A stretch of 64,000 nucleotides of DNA from Campylorhamphus procurvoides (Eukaryota; Chordata; Aves; Passeriformes; Dendrocolaptidae): contig WBMV01000295.1 in NCBI GenBank assembly GCA_013396655.1, positions 474,215-538,214 of the forward strand, read 5' to 3'. The notes below the pieces were generated by a model. It made no database searches and was not told the DNA's origin. It was given only the letters and a program-made list of their open reading frames with translations. Both the position numbers and the translations under genes were made by a program. Below, one piece after another: positions 35,707-46,840 of this stretch; within the stretch, counting starts at the first letter, position 1, and the number at the start of each line of letters is the position of its first letter.

Positions 35707-36173
35707 TGTGAGGTGATTTAGCCCCAGCCACTTGCCCTGTGGAATGGGGAAAGCATAGGAAAAGTGAGAGAACTCATGGGCTGAGATGAAGACAGTTTAA
35801 CAGATGAAGCAAGAGCCATGCCTGCAAGCAAAGCAACACAAGGAATTCATTCACCACTTCCCAGGGACAGGCAGGTGTTCACTCATCCTGGGAAAGCAGG
35901 ACCCTCTCACACCTCATGGTGACTTGGGCAGGCAAAGGCCCTCACTTCAAGCATTATCCCTTTTCCTTCTTCTTCTCCTGGCTTTATATGAAGAGCAGGA
36001 GGCCGTATGGCCTGGACTAGCCTTTGGTCAGTGGGCTGTGCCCCCCCAGCCTCCTCACTGGTGTGGGATGCAGAAATGGCCTGGACTCTGCAGCACTAAC
36101 CCCATGCACACCCCATAGCCCCATGGCAGCTACTGTGGAGAAAATCAACCCTGTCTGAGCCAAAAGCAGCACA
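35707..36173 (+). mobile_element. Solo LTR of avian ERVL type, nearly complete
   Basis: The segment starts with TGTGAGGTGATTTAGCCCCA and ends with CAAAAGCAGCACA, giving TG...CA ends and a length of about 467 bases. Internal landmarks follow the order of LTRs usually assigned to avian ERVL elements. They are an AAAGTGAGAGAACTCATGGG box, GACAGTTTAACAGATGAAGC, GCAAAGCAACACAAGGAATT, CATTCACCACTTCCCAGGGA, a TATA-like GCTTTATATG at 35981-35990, CCTTTGGTCAGTGGG, and GCTACTGTGGAGAAAATCAA near the end. No internal retroviral genes flank it, so it is a solo LTR left by recombination. I see no matching 5-bp flanking duplication, which suggests decay with age. The 104-codon frame at 35804-36118 is a by-product of the LTR sequence. 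Confidence 0.9.
35981..35990 (+). promoter_or_regulatory. TATA-like box of the solo LTR
   Basis: GCTTTATATG lies in the middle of the LTR, at the position where LTRs of this type carry their core promoter. Whether it still fires is unknown. The LTR is diverged, and no downstream transcript start can be seen from sequence alone. Confidence 0.4.
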
Positions 36174-39150
36174 GATTGTATCAAATGCTTGACTCTGAGG
36201 TTGAAAAAGATCAGTATTTCACTTCAGATTTTTGGGTTTTTTGCAATTCTTGCTTATTTGTTAAGTGAGACTATTCCGTGGGCTGCTAATGTGCTTGGAA
36301 AACATTTATAGTGTATTTTGGTTGTAAGTCATGTTTCTTGCAGCTGCCAGCAGTTTAAGACTTGTGCATAGAGAGCTAGATATTATACATCAGTTCTTTT
36401 GGGGCCAAGTTTGGCAGGGAGAGAATCTACATAAAAACAGTGAAGATGGCAACTACTGGTGCAATTATTGGGTAAGAAATAGTGATAGATTATGGAGATC
36501 TTTTATAGCCTTCAGCTTTTCTCTCATTCATCATAATGATCAATCTCAAAAGCTATACAGCTCTTTCTTCAACCACCTCTCTCCTTGATGCTGTAGTAAA
36601 GAAATAGGATTTTTCTGAAGGTAATTTTCTTCCAAGAAACAACACAGACCATTTCCTTTTGGACTTCATTGCTGGCAGAAAATTTTCACCCAGGTAATCT
36701 ATACTGCAAATTGAAGATTTTATAGCAGAAAAAGTGAAAGCAATTAGTTGTCTGATTAAATTCACCTTGGCATTGAGAAGCAGGTAAGTATTTCCAGTTT
36801 CCATGTGCATTCAGATGAAATGGACCTGGTAGAACAATGGAAAAGGCCTCAGTACAGAAAGTAAGAAAAAGGAAATTGGCTCTTCTGTGTTTTCAATAAC
36901 TGTCTTGGGTTGCTGTGTCCTTTGGGGAAACAAACACATCTGTCCAGTACACATGTCACTGTTATCACAGGGTTTTGTGGGTATTATATAGGATTAATTT
37001 GGTTTTGCTTACCCTGAGCTGATAACCAGCCCTGCATTGACAGACAACCCCCCAGTTGATGCTGTTGTACCATCAGTGCTGTAAACTGATGGTGTGGCAC
37101 ATGGTTTGCTGCAGGCTTGAGCAAGAATCACCTGTGCCATTCTGGAAGGGAAGGTAAATAGTACTGGAGGGAATGCTGGAGTCAGATCATACCTTGAGCA
37201 AGAGGAAACATGTTCCCTGCACCTTGAGTAGCAGCTCCTCGAGCTCTGAGATACTCCTTTTACTAGCAATTATTGGCTGTCCTTTCTCTGCAGGAGAAGG
37301 AGCAGGATGATGAATGTCCTGTCAGAGCCCCAAATGTGAATGTGCCCCTTCATGTCTAGTGAAAGGATATATATAATCCAGGGTCTGCCTCTCTCCTGCC
37401 CCTGTCAACCTCTCCTCCTCAGCTGCCGACCCACAGAAAGGATGTGGAGGAGGAATTTTCAGGCTCTTGTTGCCTCTACAGGTCTGTTATCTGTGTTAAA
37501 AATCTGGTTTTAAAATGTCGTACCTCAAAAATGGCAAACACTAAGCAGTTCTAAGTGGTTTGACCCTGTAACGGAGGAAATTGGTAAGATGGTGCTTCAT
37601 CTTGGCAACATCATCACGGTAGAGTGAATGATGACAGACTGTATTGCAATGGCTGAGCAAGGAGCACTTATTTAAACTTCAGCCCTTGTTCCTTCAGTGT
37701 TTTATTAGGTTGGATTTGCTTTTCTCAGACATTAGATTTATGCTTGCATTCCCTTCTATGAAAACACAGTTTTGTCCAACTAAAGAGCTCATTGTCTTCA
37801 TTTTCAGGGGGATAATTAGCTGCTGGTTCACAGAACTAGAAGAGGACATTGCCCTTGTGTACTGAAATGGAGAGAGATGATAATTTTTAGAACAGTAATT
37901 TAATTTGCATGGCTTTGGTAGTTAAAACAGCCCAGGTGTTTGGTGTGAGGCTGTAGCCTGAAGAAAAGGCCACAATTTCTTGTTCAGTGCTTTAAATGAG
38001 AGGATTTTGTATGTCTCTAGACTTTACTGACTCAGTCTGGTGTGCTTTTGAAGGGCCCAATGCTAGAGGACTGAAGGGCACTAAAAGTCAGAGGGAGGTC
38101 TGAAACACTGAGGAAGGTTTGTGTCCTGAAACTTCTGCTTTTTGCAGACTATATTTGACTAATGACTAGGCAGTTCTAGATCTACAATGATTTAGTAATA
38201 TCAGGACAAAATTTTCTTTGGTTTGAGCTTGCTGAGGAAACTGAGGAAAAAGGACAGGTATTTTCTGTTGTGATGACTCTTCTGATTACTCCTTTTGTAT
38301 CATTTTTTGCCAGTTATCAAAATAGTGGCATGCTGGACTGAGGCATGTAAAAGGCATCTCATCTTGTCACAAATTCCTTGCCCTGTGGAAGATGTCTCTT
38401 AGCTCTGATCCTGGCTTTACCTGGCGCATCCTGCTTCCTGAGAAACTGTCTTATCCATCATTTGACATGCGATTTTTTTAGGGTCATATGTGAAACAACC
38501 CCACAAAATGCATCATCTGACCTGTTGGGATGTAAGTTATAAAAATTGATAGTTTTTTCTGCTGTTGGTACAGTCATTTTAGGGATGTTTTACCCGCATG
38601 ACCCATGAAGCAGCAGTTTAGCCTGTTTGCTGAAAATACAGATTCCTTTCGGGATTTTAAGCATATCTTTTGCTTCCACTCTGCTTTAGGAAATCTGAAG
38701 GGTTCTAAGGGATATATTTGCAGTATGATTTCTAGGGATTTGTTGCACACCTTTTTCTGTCAAGGGAAGTTATGTTGTTGTCAGCGTGTTCATCTCCTGA
38801 AAGATGAGCCAGATGATGTTATATGTTGAAGTTTGACTCCAGACTCCTTAAAACTCATAAGGCAGAGAAGCAAGAGAGGCATAAAAACTCCCAACCCTCA
38901 CCACTTCATTTGCAAAATGAATTCTGCATACATACATTTTAAAAAGCTTCTTTTGCATTGGGCAAATCAGAAGAATGTTTAACAAAGCTTTGTAAGGAGA
39001 AAAGAGCAAAACATACATTGTAAGCAGGTATTTTTGTAAGCTTTCCATTGCAAATTAAAAACTCAAACACTCATTTATAAGACCCTGATCCATGCTGAAC
39101 AGGTTTGCAACAGCAATTTCTGACCTAATGGAGAATTATTGAAATGCCTG
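36174..39150. other. Non-coding stretch, nothing identified
   Basis: No gene or repeat that I recognise. The short frames (about 60-86 codons) are typical of chance. A small TATATATAAT word sits near 37367. The interval 36480-36800 is AT-rich without known motifs. Confidence 0.5.
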
Positions 39151-39360
39151 CTTGTTCAGCATCACTTATTCTAAAAGATATCTCATTCTTATGCAATATA
39201 AATTAAAAATTATGTGAGACAGGGACTCACATGGATGCTTATGCAGTGCCTAAAATAATAGAATCCTGATGTTTTGATCTCCTATGTGACACTGCAATAA
39301 AGATAAATAAAATACTTAACAGGAAAATATGAAGAAATATTAATTGCAAGCAATTTGCCC
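39151..39360. promoter_or_regulatory. Candidate conserved non-coding element
   Basis: AT-rich, non-repetitive block with octamer-like TTATGCAATA near 39190, TTAAAAATTATG, and a perfect short inverted repeat AATTGCAAGCAATT at 39342-39355 (two 6-base arms around AA). No open frames are present. The call is a guess from motif density. Confidence 0.15.
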
Positions 39361-42300
39361 TTGTTACCAGCAACATCAACCCTTAAGGCCATACATCTGT
39401 GTATTTGTTACAGCAGTGTGCACTGGCACATAGGAAGTGATTTCACTGCCTTCTCTGAACAGTTCAGGCCATATGTAGCCAAGTTTTACCAAAATTTAGG
39501 CACAAACTCATCCGCCAGTTCAGGGTCCTTTGGAAACGCGTCCAAGTGTTTTCAAATCCATTTGGGCTTTCAGTGAGTCCCAGCTGAGTTATGACTTGGT
39601 AGCAAAACTGCAAACCCAGGTGAGCTTTGGGGAGGCTTTGGTTTCACTGTGAACATTTTATTCAAGGCTGAAATCTGATGAGGTAAAGCTTAGTGGAGAG
39701 GGTTTTTTTCCTTCTAAAGCTCTTGATGAAAGTTATTTACTTGATCTCTTTGCAAAATCCCCATAAGGTTCTGTGCTGTAATGTTCATTATTGCTCCTCT
39801 CTCACCTGTAGCACAACCACAGAGGCTGCAGATTGCCTGGAGACTCTCAGAGTCAGGGATGATGCCCCAGGCATAGTTACATGTCTTGTGTGTTCAAGTT
39901 GGATGGTGGAGGGGAAAAGCAAAAAAGAAAAACAAGTGTGTTGTTCTCTGTGGGCAGCAGTTTTAGCAAGATATTCCAGGGGAGTTTTTAAGTGAGAAAG
40001 AAGCCACTATCTTTATGCTTTAGCAGTTTGGTTATGTCTGTGTTAATAAAGAATTTGAAGGGCAGTAGGAATGATTGTTCCACTTAAAGGATTGCAGTGG
40101 ATTGTAGTGCAGAGCTGTGGATGGCCATAAAACTTGTCAGGAGGACTTCATGCTGATCAGAAACAGTTCCCTGGAGCAAGAGGGTTTGGTCCTGCTCTGG
40201 CCCAGGGCAGCACTTGGGTCAGTGCCTCTGGGGGGGTGTGTGTGTGTGGAGAGGGTGTCTGTGCTTGAGCAGCACTGCTTTGGGAGATGCTGCAGTGTGT
40301 ACAGGCAACAACATGCTCTTCACAAATGTCAGTCTTTGAAGCACGGAACTCTGTGCATCAGGCTTTCTTCTGGCTTCATCCTCCTTTCTGTAGCCAGCCA
40401 GCTGCTGGGTGCTCAGTATCCCACACCACAGATACCTGTTTCCCTGGATCTATACAGGCAACTGTTGGAAAAGATTAAAACCCCTTTTCCTTTTAATGGC
40501 AAAGCTGCACAATGGTGGGTTTGTTCTGTAGGGCGTTGCTGGGTACATTTCTTCTAATAATGACTTGTGTGTCAGAAATAGCCTTCAGATCACAGAGCTG
40601 GATGGTGCTTTTGAACTTGGCTCTGACTGAATAGCAGTGCCTTCCAAAATTCAATGTGAATGTCTGGAATTTGTATCAGAAGTGACCCTAGGCAATAATC
40701 TTTGAAATGTCCCTGCTTTGAAATTTATAATAATGTGGCCTGCTTTTGAGGTCAGTCTGTCCCTCTTTGGCTTTGTTGATACCAGAAAGGTGAACAAAGG
40801 TGCTGCATGCAGGGAGTGAATGCAGATTTAATGAACAGGGGAAAAGCAGATGACACCTCCACTGCATGCTGGTTTTGAAAAAAGTCCTTGGAAACCATAT
40901 GCAAATAAAGGCACTATTTTATTGAATGGATTTGGGGTCAGCTGCAATAGTGGACAAAGCTGATGTTTGTATCTTCAAGAGGAAATTTCTTTGAAACAGT
41001 CAATCCTGTTCCTAGGGGAGGATGCAATAATCATAGATAGTAGCCTGGGAGGTGAAAATATTTTGCAATATAAAACTCAGTAGGGCTTTATCGGTGTAAA
41101 CACTATTTTCAAAAACCTTTCCAGCCTCAGCAACCAATTGCTATGGTGCTCTCAAGTTGTGCTCTGTAATTGTTGACATTAATACTTTGATCTTTGGCTC
41201 TGTGCATGAAAAGCATTTTAAATTACCACGAACCCAAAGTGTTATTGAGAAAACCTTTTGTATTTTATATCTTTGCCTATGTCATAGCATTTTGTTTCCT
41301 ATGAAGTTTATTTTTATGCAAATTTCCCAGCAGATTTTTTTTTTAACTAGAGAAACTGTACAAAGTTAACCATATTTTGTACTGGATAAATTATTAATCT
41401 GGCAGCACTTGCTTGCTAAACAATTCTCTGCCATACTAAAAGTGCTGTTCTGCAGTAAACTGGAGAGTTATTCTGAGCTTTTGTTAGGAGAATTTCTACC
41501 AAATTCAAAGTTAATGCATATGATGATAATTTTCTGATAGCAATTTAAATGCCACCTCTATCCACTGCCTCCTTTCAGTTCATGTTTTTTTGGTGGCCCT
41601 TGAAATCACAGGACAACACAGCACCATTTCTGCATCCCCAGTTTCTTTCTGTGCTCCTTGACTCCTCCAGCCTTCCTAAAGGGTTTATACTTGTCAGTTA
41701 ACTGCACAAATAACTGACTGACATTCACTTGTCTTTGGAAGATTTAATGGAAGGCCTTTATTTTAAAGTGGGTTTTGGAGACCTCAGAAGCTGTAAAGCT
41801 AAAGCCAGCCCAGCTGTTAATACCACTGGGCTGGAGTTAGCTCTGCAGATAACCAGGAGGACTTCAGTATGAAGTTTTGAGTAAGGTCACTTTAATTACT
41901 TCGGCAACATTAATCCTAAATTAACAAGGCTTATGCATGGCAAATGACTTCTCTATATTAAAGAGGGCATGCATTTTCACCCAGCAAAATTATGATGTTT
42001 GAAAGTGATATGCTGCCAATAGAAAGGACAGAGGAAGAAAAGATCTTATTATACATTTCTTTCCAATGGACATTTGAAAGTCATCCTTCCTACTACAAAT
42101 ATATGGTGTGTTACAGTATTTTCTTCTGAGCTGTAGTTTCCTGCTTGGCTCTGTGCTATTTTTATGCCATTAGTCCCAACAACTTCTGTAGCCTAGACTG
42201 AGTTAAAGATAGTTATGCAGATATCACAGACCATCCCAAGCTGTAGGGAGAGAGCATATCCTGAAAGGGGAGCTTGTTCTCTCTGCCACCTTCCTGGGAT

Positions 42301-42689
42301 GGGTGCTGAGTGCTGGCAGGGGGGGACAGCCCTGAGCAAGGGATTTCAGGGGCGAGGACACTGTTCCCTTATCCTGTCTGGGGAGAAGTGGAGACTTGGG
42401 ATTGGTCACACTGCCACTCTGTCCATAGCAAGCTGGAAGGTTTTTAACCTAGTTTAATGGGAGCTTAAGTCCAGAACTAGGTTATAATGACTGCATGGGA
42501 GATGGATTGGAGCACCAAGCAGACGTTCTCATGGAGGCTTAGCATGGAACTCAGAGGACAGTCTGGCCTCTTTCACTTAGTAAAATAGAGACCTGGAGGA
42601 GCTGTGGTTTGTTTCTAAATACAGCACAGGCATCAACACTAGAGGAGAAGACCCAGCTGGCCTAAGAGTGAAGGAGGAGAATTGTCCAA
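39361..42689. other. Non-coding stretch, nothing identified
   Basis: No gene is recognised. A GT-dinucleotide run lies at 40236-40248 in a GC-richer patch (40130-40300) that yields a 146-codon plus frame without domains. A run of 10 T lies at 41335-41344. Weak MIR-like words near 40680-40740 are too poor to call. Confidence 0.5.
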
Positions 42690-42800
42690 GGGTGCATTTG
42701 GGTTTGTAATTAGAAGAGATTTTTCTCAGACCAGTGGAGCAATAGACTTCTGCAGCAGCCTTCCAGGAGGGGTTGTCAGGGTGAAAATCTAAGCTTTTCA
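42690..42800 (+). mobile_element. Old CR1/L3-like LINE 3' fragment
   Basis: The blocks AATTAGAAGAGATTTTTCTC, CAGTGGAGCAATAGACTTCT, GCAGCAGCCTTCCAGGAGGG and GTTGTCAGGG occur in the order found just before the end of CR1/L3-type LINEs. There, 'attaggaagaa.ttttct', 'gtggaacag.ct.cc' and 'ggaggtggt' follow one another. The clear CR1 copy at 4692 has the same arrangement. This copy is far more diverged, so it is probably much older. Subfamily assignment needs a profile search. Confidence 0.45.
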
Positions 42801-43029
42801 GGGTTCTATTAAAGCTGACAGGAGTTAAGAGCAGTTTCTCATTGTAAAGGAGATCTTACACATGTGCTTTAATAAGTAATTAAAACACTTAGCCAGAGCA
42901 TTAGAAATGCAGGGCATCACTTGTAAATTGTTGTCATGGTTATTAGTTATTACTATTGTAGCCAAGTAAGGTGAGCACCTTCTTGGCTGGATATGCTGAC
43001 AAAGCAAAGAGCCTTCCTGCTTCAGATGT
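42801..43029. other. Short gap, nothing identified
   Basis: AT-rich sequence between the old LINE fragment and the MIR-like core. It may hold a further decayed part of either element, but I see no landmark. Confidence 0.3.
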
Positions 43030-43140
43030 CTTTAATTGGGTAAGGCAGACCAAAGCAGCAAAGAGAAACAAAGAAGTGAAGTGACTTTGCCAAGGTCACT
43101 TGGCATTTCTCATTTCTGTTTCTGTCTCCCAGTGCACACA
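43030..43140 (-). mobile_element. MIR-like ancient SINE core, minus strand
   Basis: AAGTGAAGTGACTTTGCCAA followed by GGTCACTTGGCA matches the reverse complement of the MIR core ('taagtaacttgcccaaggtcacacag'). Upstream, CAAAGAGAAACAAAG fits the A/G-rich part preceding it. The downstream head part is decayed. Only the core is convincing. Confidence 0.5.
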
Positions 43141-44280
43141 TTTTCTCTTCCTGGAATAAAATGGGTGAGTTCTGCAAGACACATCTCATTTGTTATGAGG
43201 AGTCAGGTGAGAACTCTTATCTAGAAGTTTCAGGAGCTGCTGGTTTGCTGCTACTTCAGTGAAAGGAACATTTTCCTTAAAACAGAACAGGAGCTATAAA
43301 ATAAATGGTGAAGTGAAAAATGGTTAGGATACTGTAACTTGCACAATTAAAATCCAGCAGTGAACAACAATAGGAAGCAGAGAATTTGCTGAACAATGAG
43401 GAAATTCCCCTCTTGTTGTGTTTTTGAACTTGCATGTTAAAATGAAATTTGTCCTACATGACAAATAATTAACGTAGACTATAAAAATAAGGTAAGGTAA
43501 TGTCTCTAATTTTAGTTGAGGAAAATCACAATTCATGTTTAACTGTAAAGAAGTTGGCTTCTCTTTTCTCTTCTTTCCATTGTTGTCCTAAATTGACCAG
43601 ATATCCTCTTTCTTCTCAGCTCTGGACCCTCCTATCATGAAGAAAACCCTTTAATCTTTCAAAAATCTTATTTTTCATTAGCTGAAATGATACAAGCCTC
43701 ATAATATATAATCTTTTCCAAAGTTTATTCCCTTAAACCAAGAATTTCTGCCAGGTTGCTGAAATGAGATGTAACACCTGCTGGATTCTACAGATATTCC
43801 AAATCTCTTTGTGTAGTTTCCTGTGCCCACAAACATGGTTCTCTTTTGTGAAGGTGCCACATCCTCGAGCTCTGCCAAGCTTCTGAACTTGTCCAGGGGA
43901 AAATTAAATGTCAGTGTTACCTTCCCAAATAATGTTACAGCAAGTGATTTTCCACTTTGTATTCAGTGTCAATTTGCGTTACTGGAGGGAATAAATGGGG
44001 CAGACAGAATGATAAAACTTGACAGGATTTCCTGATTGTCAGATCTGGTCTCATGATATCTGAATTTCCTTCCCTTTGCTGCACAAGGAATGAATTGATC
44101 ATAAGTACTGACACATAATTTATCATTGTTGGACATCTCACTGAGTTAACAGGGCAGTGTGTTTGAGTGATATTTCAGATGTGTTCTTGACACCTCTGAA
44201 TCTTTGCACTCTGCTTTTGTTTATGATCATTGGAATTTCAAAAGCCAGAAATTTACTTTTTTCTCTTTTTTTTTTAACAG
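43141..44280. other. Non-coding stretch, ends in a poly-T acceptor-like tract
   Basis: No gene is recognised. Two polypyrimidine-AG sites occur on the plus strand, one ending TCTTCTCAG at about 43619 and one ending TTTTTTAACAG at 44280. Neither is followed by a recognisable coding exon with a donor. Confidence 0.5.
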
Positions 44281-44353
44281 TATTAAAAATCCACACTCTG
44301 AAGAGTTAGGAGAGCAGCTGAAAGAATTAGCCAGTTGGACTTGCTCATTTTAA
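44281..44353 (+). other. Short exon-like open segment (candidate only)
   Basis: A T-rich tract of about 20 bases ending in AACAG at 44280 is followed, in phase 1, by 23 sense codons and a TAA at 44351-44353. The peptide contains HSEELGEQLKELASW, an amphipathic-looking string rich in Glu, Leu and Lys. It could be the last coding exon of a spliced transcript. I know no homologue, and a 23-codon open segment after a T-rich AG is common by chance. Confidence 0.12.
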
Positions 44354-46699
44354 TACTAAAGGCAGACTTTGTAGAATGGAGGTCAGAAGCTCTGTATCAA
44401 TCTCCATACTATTTTACACATCTAGGCCCTTCTTTTATGCCCTCTTAGTTGGATTTTCAGTTCAGAAATGATTTGAAAATCAGAGCTCTGATGTGCAACT
44501 GAATGAAATCAAACACTTCATATTTGGCCATGGATATTTCAAGCATTCATTGGCTTGGATAGTGCTTGAATATAGGCCACTCTTTTTGTACTGTGATGTG
44601 TGTGGGAATTAATCAGCAAACAGAGAAAAGTACCTGACTTTCTTCTTTTATTGCATCACGAGCATTTGCTCCAGATTTCACTTGGAGGGAAAAGTAATGC
44701 CTGTGAGCCAGATGGTGGTTAAAGTTTGGGTGACTGTGAGTTTTGGAGAGGACTGGGATCCCTTGGTGTTTGCTTGCTGTTACATTGGCCCTTAAGCTCG
44801 AAAACCCCTGAGCAAAGCCCCTCTAAATTAAAAAAGAGACTGTTCTTTTATGAGCCAGGCAGTCTGTGCAAGTTAACTGGTGTCTCTGTGCAGGTGAGAA
44901 CCTCTCAGCAGTCTGGTATTGTGCACAAGTTCCTCTTGAGTTAATGAGAAGAATCAATTAGAAAGGCAGCCAGAAGGATCACTGTGTGTCATATTAATTT
45001 AAACCTTGTATTCTGCAGCTGAAAACTTTATATTTGGTAACTTGGGAGATTTTTGCCCCTCCCCCATCCTCCCAGTCTCTGATGCACAAAATTATTAAAC
45101 TTAATTGGGTTTCTGTGGACACTACTCATTTCTCAAAATTTATTGCAATTATACAATGCCCATAGCTCATTTATTTTTTGTTTCCTGGTGATTAAAACTT
45201 AAGACACTGAAAAATGTTATGTGTGTTTTCCTTTTCATCACTAATCCTTTTCTGTCCTCTGCATTCAAGATGCATTCTGTAGTCGTGAATCATTAAGGCA
45301 GCAAAATTCACAGCAGACTTAGTTTATAGCTAAGTACAGCAAAAGCAGAATGTAGGTCAGAAATCCTGAAACATTTTTCAGAAGATTATTTGGTTTTGTT
45401 TCAGACTATGTTTTTCTTAACAGTGCAAACATTCCTGTATGTCTTAGCTCACACTGAAGCAAAAATTAGTTTTTCTAAGCTGCTGGCTGTTAGCAAATTA
45501 GCTGGGAGTGCCTTCCTGACAGGGGTTCTGTGTGCTGTGTCTCCCCTTTCTCCCACACTGGCTGGGCAGGGAATGGAGCTGGGTGGGCTTTTGGTGTGGC
45601 CCAGGGTAGCTGTTGTGACATCTTTATGCCAGGAGGGGATGGGAACACCCTCAAGGATCCCATTCTGCAGAGACAGTGTGTGTTCCATGCTGGAATGCTG
45701 CTTTCTCCTGTTGGTAGGTGAGTGATGGAGGTGAAAAGGGAATAATTAATACCACTTTAACAACTAGGGGTGTTTTTAGCATTCACTGAAGTAGCAGCTA
45801 CAAATATTCCTTTGGGCAGAAAAACTCTCCAGATAACGCAGAGAACAATGTGTGTACCAGGGCACTGGTATCTGTTCGGGCCAATGCAGAGTATTTCAGT
45901 TTGATACATACACAAGTCATGTTGAGTCTTTCCCAGCTGAAACAGCAGCAAAGTTATTCAAAGCAAATACACGCAGTGGCTGAACTTCCTTTAGCACTTT
46001 GTGCATGGGGTTCAAGTATGGAGAGTCTGGCGTGCTTCCAGAAGGCAGGGCTTCTCTTCCCAGTGCTGGCACAACAATGTTTGGGAAATCAACTTGCATC
46101 TGAAATGTAAACATAGCCTTTAGTTCCCCAGCCTTCTGAAATCAGCTAAAGTGAGTTAAAACAATGAAGTAGCGTGGGGTGGAAATATAGAGGTTGAAGA
46201 TACTGTAGGGAAGAGATTTGATGTGTTCATCTCTTTGGAGCTGAGAAGTTTCTTTGTAGACAGAGATGGGCCTGTGGAGTGTTGTCTTTCTGATTCTGCT
46301 TGAGGAGCCCACAGATTTCAATCCACCAAATTAACAATCGTTCTTGCTCTCAGTGTTAACAGAGGACGGTAAGTTGGAACAGAAACATTTATCTCTGGAC
46401 AGATTAATTATCATTTTTCTTTTCTCATCTCCATGGGTGAAAGCCAAGGCAAAGAGCAGCCATCTATTTGTAAGCTGCTTTAGGGACTTCATTTATGAGG
46501 AATTGTTATGGGCTTTTTAGTCCAAATCTCATTCACATGGCAGCCAGTGGAAAACAGCCCTTTTGACCTGAATGGGAAATGAGTCAGGTTTCTGATATTT
46601 TTATAAGTTCTATAAAATGTTGCCTTTCCTCTCAGATATTTCTTTGAGTGAGTGAGAAAAATAAAAAAGTGTTTCATTTCTGTCATGCCTTGCAGCTGA
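44354..46699. other. Non-coding stretch, nothing identified
   Basis: No gene is recognised. The GC-richer patch at 45500-45720 gives open frames on both strands (plus 111 and 63 codons, minus 79 codons), which is typical of chance. No repeat landmarks are visible. Confidence 0.5.
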
Positions 46700-46840
46700 A
46701 GTCCTCCAAGTGCTTTAGAACCTGGGCAGGTTTAGCTTCACAGCATCCCTTTAGCTCTGGTAGTGCTAATTTCAGCATTATAGATGGAGAGGGGACAGAA
46801 ACCACTTGACATTCTCAGGCCAGGTCTGTATGGGCACCAA
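46700..46840 (-). mobile_element. MIR-like ancient SINE fragment, minus strand
   Basis: In plus orientation the order CAAGTGCTTTAGAAC, CTTCACAGCATCCCTTTAGC, GCATTATAGATGGAGAGGGG and ACAGAAACCACTTGACATTC parallels the reverse complement of a MIR. Its landmarks are 'aagcactttaca', 'cctcacaacaaccctatgag', 'attttacagatgaggaaactg' and 'ttaagtgacttgcc'. The order and spacing are right but each block has several mismatches. Confidence 0.45.

Noticed and set aside
35804..36118. 104-codon plus-strand frame
   Set aside because: Entirely inside the ERVL-type solo LTR.
40675..40740. GTGACCCTAGGCAA resembling a MIR core
   Set aside because: Single block match; head and tail cannot be followed.
42520..42610. 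CTTTCACTTAGTAAAATAGAG resembling a MIR tail
   Set aside because: Preceding core words are missing.
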